Assembly: GCA_020465985.1 (NCBI GenBank) | Contig: JAANYP010002792.1 | Span: forward strand, 446,501 to 510,500 | Reading direction: 5' to 3' | DNA: 64,000 nucleotides | Source of the DNA: Centrapalus pauciflorus | Taxonomy: Eukaryota; Streptophyta; Magnoliopsida; Asterales; Asteraceae | Shown here: in pieces, positions 13,994 through 27,100 of the stretch | Numbering within the stretch: position 1 is the stretch's first letter | Layout: every line of letters begins with the position of its first letter | Notes under the pieces: model-generated | Seen by the model: only the letters and a program-made list of their open reading frames with translations | Database searches by the model: none | What the model was told of the DNA's origin: nothing | Position numbers and translations under genes: made by a program

Positions 13994-14252
13994 GGGTGTG
14001 TTTGTTTACAATTAAGAGGGTCTTAATTTGGTCTGAAGTCTGAGTTTCAGATCTTAACCTAATTTGTATTGTTTGTTTAAATTCAGACTTAAGAGGTTAC
14101 AACCTCTGAATTTCCCTCTGAATTTTAAGAGAACGGGACTAGTCTGAATTAAAATTCAGAGCCTCTTAATTTCAGATTTGAAGGTCTCCCCTTAATTTCA
14201 GACATGGTTTTCAGACTTCATACGTTTAACATCTTAAAAAACAAATATCACC
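13994..14252. mobile_element. Tourist-like MITE (PIF/Harbinger), TTA target duplication
   Basis: A 259-bp element with ends GGGTGTGTTTGTTTAC and, complementary on the right, GGTGATATTTGTTTTT. It is flanked by TTA at 13991-13993 and 14253-14255, the 3-bp target typical of PIF/Harbinger. The interior alternates TTCAGACTT/AAGTCTGAA-type words in both orientations. The same ends and interior vocabulary occur at 42158-42582. Confidence 0.8.
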
Positions 14253-14255
14253 TTA

Positions 14256-15600
14256 ATCTTGCCCACCAACTTGAATACTATATTGACGATCCAAGATTTT
14301 CTAAAATTTCAGGACTTATGGTATTATTGATTTTAAGTTTTAATGGTATTTGTATTATGTATTTTTTTTCAATTAGACAGCTCTTGTTATTCGTTATTTT
14401 TGTGTTGACAACCTGTTTCAGTGATCCGATCTATTTTAGGAAAAAATTCTGAAATATAATAATTAAACTTACTTCAAAAAATGACACTGATGGTACAAAT
14501 CTTGGATCCGTCCCTGATAATACTAATGGTAAATGTTGTTTTAATGAGTCCAACCTAGTACTGAAAGCATTATCCGAGATGGTTGGTTTTAGGGAGGGGG
14601 ACAAACGCCAATACATTCATTCATTGAGAAAGAGGAGAACAACATAAAGCAACAAACCAGTGGACAAACAGTTATCAAGCAGCCTATGCCTCTCTCACAC
14701 ACACCAAAACACAGGAGTAAAAAAAAAAGTATATTTTTCCTCACTATTCTTTAATTAACTCCAATCTCAATAATTTTAAATTTCAATCCTATTTTATTAA
14801 TTTTTTTCTGTTTCAATCCTTAAACTATTAAACTTAAAAGCCTAATAGTCTGTTTGTTTCACGGAATCCTGAAGTAATTTGTGGAATTAAAATGAGAATT
14901 CAATTCTTTTGTATGTTTGATTTGCTAAAAGAAAAGGAAAGCGTATTCCTTTTTTTATCAACGTTACCTATTATATGGACCCTACATCATCCACCGGTCC
15001 CACCCATCCTTTTACCTAACCATACCCACCTTACCCTATCCCATCCACCTCACCCTACCCTACCTAACCATACCCACCCACCCCTACTAAGCCCTAAAGG
15101 GCCGAAAAGAAAATAACATGAAAGATCTTTATGGCAAAAAAATTAACTTGACAACTTTTATGATAAAAACAATATAAAGAGACGACAACGGAAAAAAATA
15201 AAAACATGTTGGTTTTCTTTGTAATAAACCATTCAAAGAAATGAATAAAATATATTAGAAAAGGATTGTTTATGCAAAATGAAAATACGTACAAAAACCG
15301 TATCCAAAATTTTATGTAAATCACATGACCATTTCTGTAATTTACACGATCTTTGTTGATATCAAGCATTTATTAAATTGTTTATAGATAAAACCAAAAG
15401 AAAATAGAACTTGTAGCTTCATAATATCTTTCTTTGTACGTGTGTCTTTTTATCGTTTATATTTTTATTGATTTATTACATCATTTAATATATTTTTCGG
15501 AATCAATACTTGGCATTATGTTTATGTAGGAATTTCAGTAAAAAGAGTTAAAAACACCCCTTTTGTAAGCTTAAAACTCGGGAGAATCCCCCCTCACATC
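14256..15600. other. Intergenic DNA upstream of STM, with a solo MITE half
   Basis: No gene is supported. At about 15115-15236 there is a right arm of the GGGTTTATTATG MITE family (AAAACATGTTGGTTTTCTTT, then GTAATAAACC) without a matching left arm. A C-rich low-complexity patch (CCCACC/CCATAC words) lies at 14995-15085. Proximal STM control sequences would be expected here and further upstream, but I cannot identify any specific site. Confidence 0.45.
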
Positions 15601-15781
15601 TCATGTAAGCCAAAGCAATCTCTCTCTCTCTCTCTCTCTATAACATACACAAATACACACGTACTTCCTGTCTTCATTTCCTTCATCAATACACATCTTT
15701 ACAAACAGTAACTTAAAACTTTTTTTAAGAAAAAGGAAAAAGGTTGCAGATAGTGATAGAGATAGAGATAGAGAGAAGGAA
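15601..15781 (+). promoter_or_regulatory. STM: Probable STM 5' leader / proximal promoter
   Basis: Immediately upstream of the STM start. It contains a (CT)n tract at about 15620-15638 and a GATAGA repeat just before the ATG (15755-15775). CT-rich tracts are common in plant 5' leaders. The transcription start was not determined. Confidence 0.4.
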
Positions 15782-16983
15782 ATGGAGGGTGGAGGAGGTA
15801 CTTCATCATGTTTGATGAGTTTTGGAGACAACAACAACATTAACAGTAGCAGCAATAATAATAATAACATTGGATCACTATGTCTTCCTCCTCATACTCC
15901 TGTTTCATATAATACCCTAATACTCTCCGATCATCATCATCATAACAACTGTGGGAGGACTTCTTCTTTAATAATGCTTGAAGACAACACCATTAATATC
16001 AATAACGACGGAGGAGGTTTACCTTTTATCTCCTCCTCCTCCTCTTCTTCTTCTTCTTCTGTTAAAGCAAAGATAATGTCTCATCCACATTACCCTCGTC
16101 TCTTATCAGCTTATCTCAACTGTCAAAAGGTATATCTACTTCTCTTTCTCTCTCTCTCTCTCTCCCTATATATATATATAAAACAGATCTATATATCTAC
16201 TTCTCCATATATATGTGTACTGTGTGTATATTTATATAATTCACACACCATATATAAGAAATAAAATGAAGCGATCGAGTATCTTTATCTTTAGATTTCA
16301 ATATATATCTAGAGTCAGCTAATTAGAAATCAAGAAATGGTTTTTTTAGGGGGTTTGTGTGTTGTTTGATCATAGCTATTGCTCCATTTAGTAGTGTAGT
16401 TAATTTATAAGATGGAATCAGGAAGTGGGTTTTCTAGATTTGTGTGTTTCAGAGTGCGTGACATCATTTCGTTTAGTCATTTCTTCATTTGGCAGCAAAA
16501 TATAATCTCTTGAAGACAGAATAAAATTGCAGGAAAAAGGCCTTGCATCATTCTTTCATTAATTATATAAAGCTAGCTAGCGTACCCTATTTGTGTGCAA
16601 CTAATTATGACTTTAAGAGTAAATAAATGATGAAAATGATTATTATTAATTTATATGCAGATAGGAGCACCACCTGAAGTTGTGGAAAGACTAGAGGAAG
16701 CTTGCAGAGCCTCCGTAGTGGCTGCCATGTCCAGTCGTTCGGGCTCCGGAGGTTGTGAGCCAGCTGGTACCGGTAGTAGTGAAGGTGGAATTAATATGAT
16801 GATCATCGGACAAGATCCACCACTTGATCAGTTCATGGAAGCTTACTGTGAGATGCTTATTAAATATGAACAAGAACTCTCAAAACCCTTTAAAGAAGCC
16901 ATGCTTTTTCTCTCAAGAGTTGAATCCCAGTTCAAAGCCATCTCCATTTCTAATTCAGCTGATTCTGCAGGTGCATCATCATC

Positions 16984-17032
<49 letters not shown>

Positions 17033-19706
17033 ATGCTTCTAACTTCTTATTTGTTATCTTGGTTTTGGGTTTGTTACATTATAAATAAGATCAGACTGTT
17101 GATTTCATGATAAAAATAATAAGATCTAGTGTGTTATTATTGGTTCTAATAAATAAGATAAATCTTTAATTATATATATAGCTGGTTGTCAATACTATAT
17201 GCTAATTTTCGTTCAACTTTTTACTTAAATGTTAAATATCATTATATATTTAATTTCAACACACCCCCTTTTAGTTCAGTTGTTCTGGGGCCGCTGCTGC
17301 TAACATGAGAAACTGAGAAAGCTAGCTAGCTAGTTTTTTTTTTTTTTTGGGATCTTTATGATTATTAATCACTGGCCAAAAGAGGGGTGGTTTTATATTA
17401 TACATGTTAATTTTTTGTTTTCAAAATTTTGTCTAAAACACAATTTCCAAGATTGACCTACAGTACTTTCTCAAATCACAAGTCTTGTTAAAGTTTCTTT
17501 CTTTTCTTTTGTTTTGTCTTTCAAATGTTTATCATATTCCTGTTTACAAACATGAAAAACCTTTGATATATGAGGCTCATCTATGATCTATATTATGACC
17601 CTATGGTTCTATGTTTGATCCATATACATGTATATATACTGTATTGATTTGTAAGGGATGAGTACCCTAAATTATATATATTTATGGACCTATTGTGATG
17701 CATCTTTCACTCCATCTTGGAAGCTTTGCACTGTTTTACTAGTGAAATAACCTGTACCAATTTCCAGTTTTTCACCCATTGGCATGTATAGTAGAGATGT
17801 ACAAGGACAATTATGTCTCTTTTCTTGGCAAGATGAGGTTGAATATATATTACCTTTTTTTTTACCCTGTGATATTTTTTGCTACAATTAATTAACTCAT
17901 CAATGTTATATGATGGCCTTCCCACCCAGTCCTTGTAAAGGAAAAATGTTTTTTTTTTCTTTTCTTTTCTATGAAGTTTTGGTTAGTGATGGTAGTAGTA
18001 ATTCTACTATAATTTTATTCAAGGGGGCATTGAGTTGACACCGACTTCTGAATGTTACATATTTTGTGACCAAGTATATATGGATTAGGATATATAGGTA
18101 ATCGTTGCATTAATTCCAACCCTTTCATTTGAGGAAAAAGTAGAACTACAAATACTTGTTGTTGCGTTAATTAACAATGTGATCGATCTAGATGCATGCA
18201 TCTGTCAAGTTGGTTGTTAAATGGTCAAAAACAGGTGAAATGCCTCTAGAACTTCTTTTTGTTGGCTTGCTATCAAGGACGGGAAAAGGAGGTCTAATAT
18301 TTAGGAACTGGTTGTAGAGAGAGAAAAAAATTAGGAGATAAATTTGACACCACAAGAACTCAATTTTATTTTATTTCTTGAATATTTTCTTCCCCCTTGC
18401 AACTTAAAAGTAATGCCAATTTATAAACTAAGTTTTGACATTCATTCACTAGCTAAAGTCTCCATTAATCACTAAACTCTTCACATTTCAAAACTCATCA
18501 TCTCTTGGGTGGTTACTAGACATTAATCACCAAACTCTTCATCTTTTGGTGGTTACATGAATTAATCATAAACTTAAACATAATAATTATCCAAGTTTAA
18601 TTTAGTTCATTGCTAACACTGGTGATAGGTTCTCTCTGTTCTCCTTGAGTCCATGACTACGTACACACATACACACATATATATATGAATCTGTACTTAT
18701 TATCCTAAATAACTCTTGTCTGCTAATGATCAATTAATCAGAATTGATAACACTCCTGCATTTGAGATTATTTTTTAATTGTAATAAATTATGTTTCAGA
18801 TTATCCTTCTCACTAGTCACTACATCTTCATAAGGGTACATCTATATATATATTTATGAAAGAAATTCATGTGGTCATTTTGATTCTTACAGCAGACACA
18901 AACGGAAGAAACTCTAGCTAGGCTATGATTTCTGTATGTTCTAGATACGTATGTGTTCCAGATTGAAGTTTTGCTTATGCATTGGCATAATTACATAGTA
19001 GCTTGTGTATCCTGCTTTTTAGCATTGCGTTTGATCGTTTCTCTGATAATTTAATGTAAAAACCACATGCAGCTGGTGGCGAAGGAGGTATGGATAAAAA
19101 TGGATCATCCGAAGAAGAGGTGGATGTAAATAACAATCTCATAGATCCACAAGCTGAAGATCGGGAATTGAAGGGTCAGCTTTTGCGCAAGTATAGCGGG
19201 TATTTAGGTAGTCTGAAGCAAGAGTTCATGAAGAAAAAGAAGAAAGGAAAATTACCGAAAGAAGCTCGTCAACAATTGCTCGACTGGTGGACCAGGCATT
19301 ATAAATGGCCTTACCCTTCGGTAAATATATTACTAATACACAAGCTAGCTGTTTTAACTTAATTTTCAGTTGGAAAAGGAATTATTCGATCCATAGCTAG
19401 CTAGGTTGTATCAATCGGTTCCACGTACACTTGTTATTTTGTTTTGTGGGTTTCATGCATCTTTGAGATCTCTTCATGTATGTGTACATATGGCTGTGTA
19501 TATAGGAGGCTCAAAAGTTAGCACTGGCGGAGTCAACAGGGCTAGACCAGAAGCAGATAAACAACTGGTTCATCAACCAAAGGAAGCGACACTGGAAGCC
19601 GTCTGAAGACATGCAGTTTGTGGTAATGGATGCGGCACATCCCGCCCATTATTTCATGGACAACATCCTTGGGAACCCTTATCCCATGGATGTTTCGCTG
19701 CTCTAG
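15782..19706 (+). CDS. STM: SHOOT MERISTEMLESS-type class I KNOX homeodomain protein
   Basis: Exons 15782-16129, 16661-16970, 19073-19320 and 19506-19706 join in frame to 368 aa; all introns are GT-AG. KNOX1 spans about residues 94-137 (VKAKIMSHPHYPRLLSAYLN). KNOX2 spans about 172-211 (DQFMEAYCEMLIKYEQELSK). ELK is 251-272. The TALE homeodomain is about 273-335, with the PYP loop extension (299-301) and recognition helix WFINQRKRHWK. Asn-rich and poly-Ser stretches (res 17-29, 84-93) fill the variable N-terminus. The C-terminal tail (EDMQFVVMDAAHPAHYFMDN) and the GSSEEEVDVNN segment before ELK match STM better than KNAT1, KNAT2 or KNAT6 as I recall them. Arabidopsis STM is about 382 aa. It is a nuclear transcription factor that pairs with BELL homeodomain proteins and keeps shoot meristem cells undifferentiated. 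The ALE1-like gene downstream supports orthology. Intron 2 is 2.1 kb and begins with a long CT repeat. Confidence 0.95.
16988..17030 (+). repeat. (CT)n microsatellite at the 5' end of STM intron 2
   Basis: About 21 CT units starting 17 bases after the 5' splice site at 16971. The sequence between is GTGCATCATCATCATCAT. The tract stays open in the exon's reading frame, encoding Ser-Leu if intron 2 were retained. Confidence 0.9.
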
Positions 19707-19744
19707 GTATATATACTGTCTACAAATCTCAACAAATTAATTAA

Positions 19745-19818
<74 letters not shown>

Positions 19819-21370
19819 CATGATTGAAAATGGCAATGCAAGTCTATATTATATATATATGTTAAATGTAAGGATGTAATGCAGCTTTGTAGTGTTGAAT
19901 TTAGGGTATCGATCGATGTTAAGAGTTGGAAACTTGGAATGATTAATTGATATCAAGGCATGAATGCAGTTGGTACTAGTAATAAACATATTTACTGTAC
20001 GTTTAATTAGTACGTAATTATATTTGATGCTAAACAAACGTCTAGATCGATGAGCTAGCGTAAGATACTTAATCTGAGAGTGTAAGCAAGAAAAGTTATT
20101 TTCAAAAGTATCGAAAATGCTATAAAACATTTGAAACTGTGTTGTAAAAGAAGTTGCTTATATATACTAGTGTTTAAGTGGCAATTAATTAAGCCAGTGA
20201 TTAATTTGAAAAAAAAAAAAAAAAAAAAAGAATTAAAGATTTTGTTGTTTGAATGAGAAAATTTTAATAAAATGAAAAAGTGTTGGGGGTACGTAGCAAT
20301 TGAAGGGATGATGATGATAATGATATTTGAAAAAGTGTTGTTTGATTGTAATGTATCATATCTAAGAATGAATGGATCTCCAGATCTCTTCTTGCTTATA
20401 ATATATATCCATTCTTTTAAAAGACTAGCTATATATAATTATACATCATATGATTGTTAGAAACAAAGAAACTTCTCTTCACTCTCGTAATTAAATTTAA
20501 TTGGATGATGAGGCGTATGATCAGTGGCAAACTCATCCACCGAAGGGATTCGTTGCATAAATTTTCTTCATGTTCACGGTTCAAAATTTAAAATGATTAT
20601 TTAATCGGATCGGGTCAACACATGAATATTTTAGTTGGATCGTTTCTACTAACTTTTGAAGAAGGACCGTCGTTACTCCACTTTTCGTTAAATTTCTTTT
20701 AAAAAATTTATCCATTAATCCTATAAGGAAACTAAAAACACAAATGATTAATCACAATTAGACTTTAAACTCTACATTACATAAACTTTGAACTTTAAAA
20801 CCAACCCTAAATTACAAGTTAATAATTAAAGAAACTAAAAACATAAAACAAATCACAAAGCAATTTCAACTTTCAAATTTCAAGTATGCAATATCACAAA
20901 ATTAATTAATTACACACATTTTAAATTTTCAATCAAAGAAATAAAAAAACTCAAATTCATAAATTCACAAATAAACCCTGATTTCAAGCAATGAGGACCA
21001 AAGATTCAAAATATAGTAGAATACTAGAATGCATAAGATAAAAGGAAAAGTAATTGGGCTTTTAAAATAAAATTATTATTGGGTTTGAAATTGGATAAAA
21101 ATTAATATTGAGTTTAAAAATTAGTATTGAATTTATTAGGTTTTAATTTTTAAAATATGATTAGATGTTGATTTATTGATTTATCGTACTAATTATTTAT
21201 TTAGTTATTTAGGCAATCAAATTTTTTGAGGTATTAAAATTCTTTTAGTAAAGTTGCACACATAAATTTTTTTTAAATATTATAAGTTGCACACATAAAG
21301 TTTCACGTACCAGATGCACATATAAAAATTTTGAAAATTTTTCATTATGAAACGAAGTTATTTGGGATGA
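19707..21370. other. STM downstream region, no further gene
   Basis: Holds the STM 3' untranslated region, a long (AT)n tract at 19748-19813, a poly(A) run at 20211-20229 and AT-rich spacer. A short CAGTGGCAAACTCATCCACC phrase at 20521 resembles ends of common plant repeats but has no partner. Reading frames here show no protein similarity. Confidence 0.5.
19748..19813. repeat. (AT)n microsatellite in the STM 3' region
   Basis: About 33 AT units starting some 40 bases after the STM stop codon, so probably inside the 3' untranslated region. Confidence 0.9.
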
Positions 21371-21405
21371 GACCCGTTGCACGGGCTATCCCCATTGTCA
21401 ACTAG
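21371..21405 (+). mobile_element. Possible Helitron-like 3' terminus
   Basis: A hairpin CCCGT-TGC-ACGGG (21373-21385) is followed about 16 bases later by CTAG (21402-21405), resembling the 3' hairpin plus CTRR terminus of plant Helitrons. No 5' TC terminus was identified, and the base after CTAG is G, not the expected T. This is only a candidate. Confidence 0.3.
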
Positions 21406-21639
21406 GTCCTTAATTTGCACATGCACAACTTAATTACCATGCATGGTCTCCTCAAGACGTACGTACAGCAAAATGTATGTACGTAAACGATTTTCAGTAA
21501 AATACTCATCAAATTCAAACGTTTCTCATGCCCTAATACTACGTATGTAATTAACTTTTGATGTTTCTCATCCATACGTACGTTGACAATAATTATATTA
21601 ATGGACAATTTCATATATTTCCCTTATGATATCATATAT

Positions 21640-22012
21640 ATACCTAACTCAAAGAAAAAAATCTTCATATATGTCCTTTGAAAACTTAGTAATATTATAT
21701 GTACCCAATTTAACTTTAATATCATATATACCCTTTAAAACTTTTAAATATATCAAATATATCCAAATTATTTATTTATTCTTCTTAATTACATTAAATT
21801 TCATAATAAATATTCATTATTAAAGAAATGACCAATCGACCCTTTTTATTTCTTAAACTTCACAATATCGTATTTACCCAATTTAAAACTTTAATATCAT
21901 ATATACCCGTTGAAACTTTTAAATATATCAAATATATCCAAATTATTTATTCATTCTTTTTTATTACTTTAATACTCATAATAAACATTCATTATTTAAG
22001 GAAAAATTTCAT
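21640..22012. repeat. Two-copy tandem duplication, about 175-bp period
   Basis: Words such as TTTAATATCATATATACCC, TTTTAAATATATCAAATATA and TCCAAATTATTTATT occur in the same order in both halves. The ACCC landmark lies at 21730 and 21905. The copies have diverged by scattered substitutions and small indels. Non-coding. Confidence 0.75.
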
Positions 22013-23186
22013 TTAATAGAGAGTGAGATTAGTTTACTCTGAAAAAATAAAAAATTGGCGAGGGTGAAAAACATTAATTTTTTTATACGAATGTGAGACT
22101 AATTTAATCTTAAAAAAATAAAAAATTGTGTGCTCAATTTAGATAAAATTCATAAGAATCTAGTTTTATATAACGATTAATACAATAAGATCAAAATTTT
22201 CTTTTCTGAATAAGAAAAACCCAAAATTACGTAAGTTAAATCAATTTTATAAAAACTAACATAAACAGTAGTCTTTAATTAAAATAATTCACGTACAATT
22301 ATGTATATTTTATACTAAGAAAATATCATATAAGATTAAAAAAAAATTGTATGTTTAAATACTAGACATCAAAATATGAACTTTTTGTCTTAAAAATAAA
22401 TTTAGATTAATATTAGAATATTTAAAATATTTCTTTTTTTTAATTGTATGGATTAAATATGAAAGTATTTAAATTAGTATCTATGAATTTTCTTAATAAT
22501 GAATTAGTAACATTAGAAATCTAGTTATGGAAACATGACATGTGATATCATAGGTTTTCTTTTTATTAATGTGTATATATATACACACACAGCTGGACCA
22601 ATTAAATATGTTTTATAAGTGGAGGATCATAAGAAGAATGAGGGGACAAATTCTGTTTAATTCCAATTGGCATTTGGCATGCTTATAACAATGATTTCAA
22701 TTGCATATTTTGAATAGCATCATCAAATAATTAAAACAAGTTATTTTTTTAAACCCAAATATCATAATCTGATAATCATTATATATTGGTTGAAAGCCAT
22801 CCATCATATGATCAAATTAAAAAACTAAAATAATATATGCTTCTAGTAATATTATTACTAGCTAGGAATGAAGTCCAAAATAAAGACCCTTTAATTTCAT
22901 AAAACAAGCTCATACAGTCATACTCATGCTCCGTCGTCCTTCCAACCTTATTCTCTTTCCTTACAATTTTATCATATAAATATATGCTTTGGCAATCACG
23001 TTAGCCATGACAATTTGTGTAGTCTTCACGTTTTGTTTGTTTCAATTAACGTGTCAGATTTGTATGGACCCATTTTTGACCCGTTTATAATCGTGTCATG
23101 TTCAATTTTGTGACATTTTTTCGTGTCGACTCATTTTGGTTTTTGAATTTAGTCGGGTCGGATAACTAATCATTTTTCGAATCTTT
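22013..23186. other. Intergenic DNA, nothing recognised
   Basis: AT-rich spacer. 23030-23170 contains words like CGTGTCAGATTT, GACCCGTTT and CGTGTCATG typical of decayed plant hAT-like repeats, but no borders could be set. Confidence 0.45.
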
Positions 23187-23196
23187 TAAATTTAAT

Positions 23197-23470
23197 GGTT
23201 TATTATGAAAAAACCAATATGTTTTCACGTTTTTTGCGTTTTCATCCCTCCATTTATTTTTTTCCCAGAATAATTCTTAAGTTAAAATTTTTTTTGGTTT
23301 AGTGAATTAGAACCCAGTTTTTAAGTTTTAAAAACCCGGTAAACATTATAACCGGGTTAATAGTCAAAATTCACAAAACCAGGAAAAAAAAATTAAATTG
23401 AGGTATTTTCTGGAATAAAATAACATAGAGTGACAAAAACCATGAAAACATGTTGGTTTATAATAAACCC
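23197..23470. mobile_element. Palindromic MITE, 10-bp target duplication (copy 2)
   Basis: The left end GGTTTATTATGAAAAAACC and right end TATAATAAACCC are inverted repeats. The interior follows copy 1 (8697-9003), including the central AACCCGGT / ACCGGGTT pair. The flanks TAAATTTAAT (23187-23196) and TGAATTTAAT (23471-23480) are a 10-bp target duplication with one mismatch. Length 274 bp, non-coding. Confidence 0.8.
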
Positions 23471-23788
23471 TGAATTTAATAACATATGTTTCAAAAAACT
23501 ATTTTTCCCAAAGAAGCTAGGTAGAAATATAATACATACAGTAGATTTTATTATTATACCTATCTAATAATAATAATTTTGAAAAAAAAAAATGAGAGAT
23601 GTGACGGTATGATTCAATTCACCGATAATAATAAATTTTATTTTATTTTTTTTATTAACTATGAGTAATAAATGATGAATGAATAATAATATTAAAAAGT
23701 AAAAACACTAATAACAGCTAACAATTTGATTTTTTTTTTAAAATGATAAACAGGTTGAAAAGGGGCGTATTGATCTGTTTATGAGTCA

Positions 23789-23791
<3 letters not shown>

Positions 23792-23879
<88 letters not shown>
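23792..23879. repeat. (AAT)n microsatellite
   Basis: About 29 uninterrupted AAT trinucleotide units, about 250 bases upstream of the ALE1-like start codon. Confidence 0.95.
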
Positions 23880-24127
23880 TACAAACTTTTTATTAAGATA
23901 TACAAACACAAAAGAATTAAAATTAGAATTACATATTCCATTTTGGCTCATAACATGATATAACATGTTTTCGAATAATCATCACAACAAAACAAAAACC
24001 ACAAAAAAATGCAACGGTTACACAGAAAAGCCAGCTTATTAACAAGCTTTTCTCACATTACAAATGTGATTAAATCAATTATTGTTTTTCCTTATCATCA
24101 TCAACCTGGTGAACCATTGTGTTAACC

Positions 24128-27100
24128 ATGGCAGTTTATCGATTTCTTTTTCTCTTCTTGCTTTGCACCATTTGTGTCGGAGAAAAGCGAGAAATATACC
24201 TGGTGATGGTGGAAGGTGATCCGCCAGCCGCGTTTTTACAAGATACTCTTCAATCTGATGAAAAACTTGATCCTGACAGGTGAGTTACATTTACATATTT
24301 TCAGGAAACATTTGGTTCGCAGATTCTTTTCCTTGGAATTTACATTTTGTCAAAGGATTTGCATTATGCAGCATTTGTATTTGTCAGGATTTTGTCAAAG
24401 AATCTACATTATCTTTTAGAAAAAATTTGTTAATCTGAAAAATGCAAGGTAACTGAGATTTAAAATCCTTAGGAGGAGGCTGTGTTTTAAATAACAAGGA
24501 AGGAAGGGATTTCAAATTCTTACTGAAATCTGCGAACCAAACACAAGATTTTAAATGCGAATCCCAGGAAATCCGTAAACCAAACGCCCCCTCAAATTAT
24601 TGGCTCGATTTATGATCGCTTTATGGGATATTATTAGTGAAGTGTTGAAGGCTCATGCAAAGCACTTGGAACAATCTCATGACCAACTTCTACAAACCAC
24701 TTTAGAAGAAGGAGCTTACAACAAGCTTTATAGCTTCAACCACATTGTTAATGGCTTTTCTGTCCATACTACTCTAACTCAGGTCGGTCTTCTTCGATTC
24801 TCCATGTCCTTTTTGGTCTTTTCACATAACTAAATTTCGATACTCTTTCACATACAGGCCAAAAAGTTAAAGAATGTGCCTGGAGTAAAACTCGTTGAGA
24901 AAGATAGAGGTGTTAAAATGATGACAACTTATACCCCTAAATTTCTAGGGTTACCAAAAGGAGTCTGGACTACAAAAGGAGGCGAGCGGAATGCCGGTGA
25001 AGGGATTGTCATCGGTTTTGTTGACACGGGTATCAATCCGTTTCACCCGAGCTTTGCGTATGATCACATGGATGGTTATCCAAAGAATTGGACCCGATTT
25101 CCAGGGGTTTGTGAGGAGGGTCCTAATTTTCCCAGGGGTTCATGCAATGGGAAGATAGTTTCTGCTAGGTTCTTTTCGGCTGGGGCACAAGCAACCGGCA
25201 AACTTAATTCCTCAGTGGACATCTTGTCTCCCTTTGATGCAGTTGGACATGGCAGGCATGTATACTACCAACTATAAGTAGCAAAATAGACTGGTGTTGG
25301 ATAACATGTCAATATTATATCAGGGACGGGGTCGAACCATCAACACTTTTTTGTCATTTTTTTTTTTATATAACACATTAAATACAATCATATGTCCGTT
25401 ACCAAATAAAAAAAATAACCAGAAATTGCTCAAATATACACAAATTGGTCCCATCTATGTGCTCGTGGCAAATGTCAAGACAGTACGAGGTTCGATATTA
25501 AAGGTTTTCGACAAAACTGAGAATTGAACCATTCATGTTTCATTCCAAAATTTCTAACAAACTTGACCTGAACCAGTCAGCTCTGGTTTGGTTTAGGTCA
25601 ACATCATGAACCGAACCATTCCAACCTGGTTCTTTCTTTTCCAAACGGATCTAAACTCACTTGAGGGGGTGTAAGGACCGAACGTAGAGTATGTAACAAC
25701 CTATGAATGGTTCTTTTTCAGTCATGTAGCATCAACTGCTGCTGGTAATCATGGAGTTCCGGTGGTTGTCAATGGCTTTTACTATGGAAGAGCTAGTGGG
25801 ATGGCGCCCCGTGCAAGGTTAAAAGTGAACGTTGTACATTATGCCATTCTCATTGTACATTCGACTTATGAGATCATTTTGATTCAGAATTGCTGTTTAC
25901 AAAGCTATATACCCGAGTATCGGAACTGCAACAGATGTTCTTGCAGCAATTGATCAAGTAAGTACAGTACCCCTCCCCCACAAAAAAGAACCTTAATTGT
26001 GCTGACCAAGAAACTGGAAATGGTGCAGGCAACAAAAGATGGAGTTGATATCATTACACTTTCCATTGGCCAAGATGAACCACCAGAAAACACAATCACT
26101 ATGTTAAGCATGTTTGACATTTTCATGTTGTTTGCACGTAAGGCCGGAGTTTTTGTGGTTCAAGCCGTTGGTAACCTTGGTCCGGGCCCATACACGACTG
26201 CCTCATACAGCCCATGGGCTGTAGGCGTGGCTTCCTGTGACACTGATAGAAGCTACCCTAGTTCTCTAGTTCTCGGAAATGGCCAGAAAATCAGTGGCAT
26301 TGGATTATCAGGTACTCTCGATCCTCATTTCTACTTTTCTTTCCCATTTCATGGACCCTAACAAACTGTACACTAACCTAGAGGTCACACGGATCAGGCA
26401 CAAGGCTTGGGCCAGGTCCCCTGTCCCAACTAGGTTCTATTTTAATGTCCTCAAATAAAGTGCGGTCCTGACATCAAATACTAGGACCAATCCAGACGCA
26501 GCGATCCCAACTGGTCCTAGACCAATACCAACCCAGCCCCTGATGTCTAACCTTTTCGGTAGGGGTGTGCAACGATCCAAAACCGGACCGAACCAAACCC
26601 AACACTGCAAAATTGGGAACATAATGAAAATTAGAACCGAGAACCGGACCGGATGGTCAGTTTGCCTTGGTCTGGTTCCGATTCGGTCCGGTTTTTCTTG
26701 ACTTTTACAATGAAAAAAAACTGATTTTTGTGAAAATCATGGACCGCAAACCAAACCGTATGCAACCTGTCTGGTTCAGTCCAGTTTCAAGTTGGTTTAC
26801 CGATATCAATGGTTTGGACCATTTTCTGCTGACCCATCTTTTTCAGTAATAATTTGATATACAGTTTACTAATTGTTTATATAAATTTTATTTGGATAAA
26901 GTTTATTTACAAATTTAATAATCAACTAAAATGCAAATTCTTTTTATTATACCTCAAATAAATTTTTTTCAGAAATGAAACTAACGTAATCAATACATGA
27001 AATAATGACCAGGCTCGAAATTGGGCCTAACGGGGCATTAACTAGTCCCTGCGCCTAACAGGACCTAAACCAGTCCCTGTTATGATGTTTTGTACCAAAA

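Noticed and set aside
16655..17110. Second KNOX exon read as an independent 151-codon gene ending in a Ser-Leu repeat
   Set aside because: The frame simply runs past the splice donor at 16971 into the intronic CT repeat. Family alignment requires splicing to 19073.
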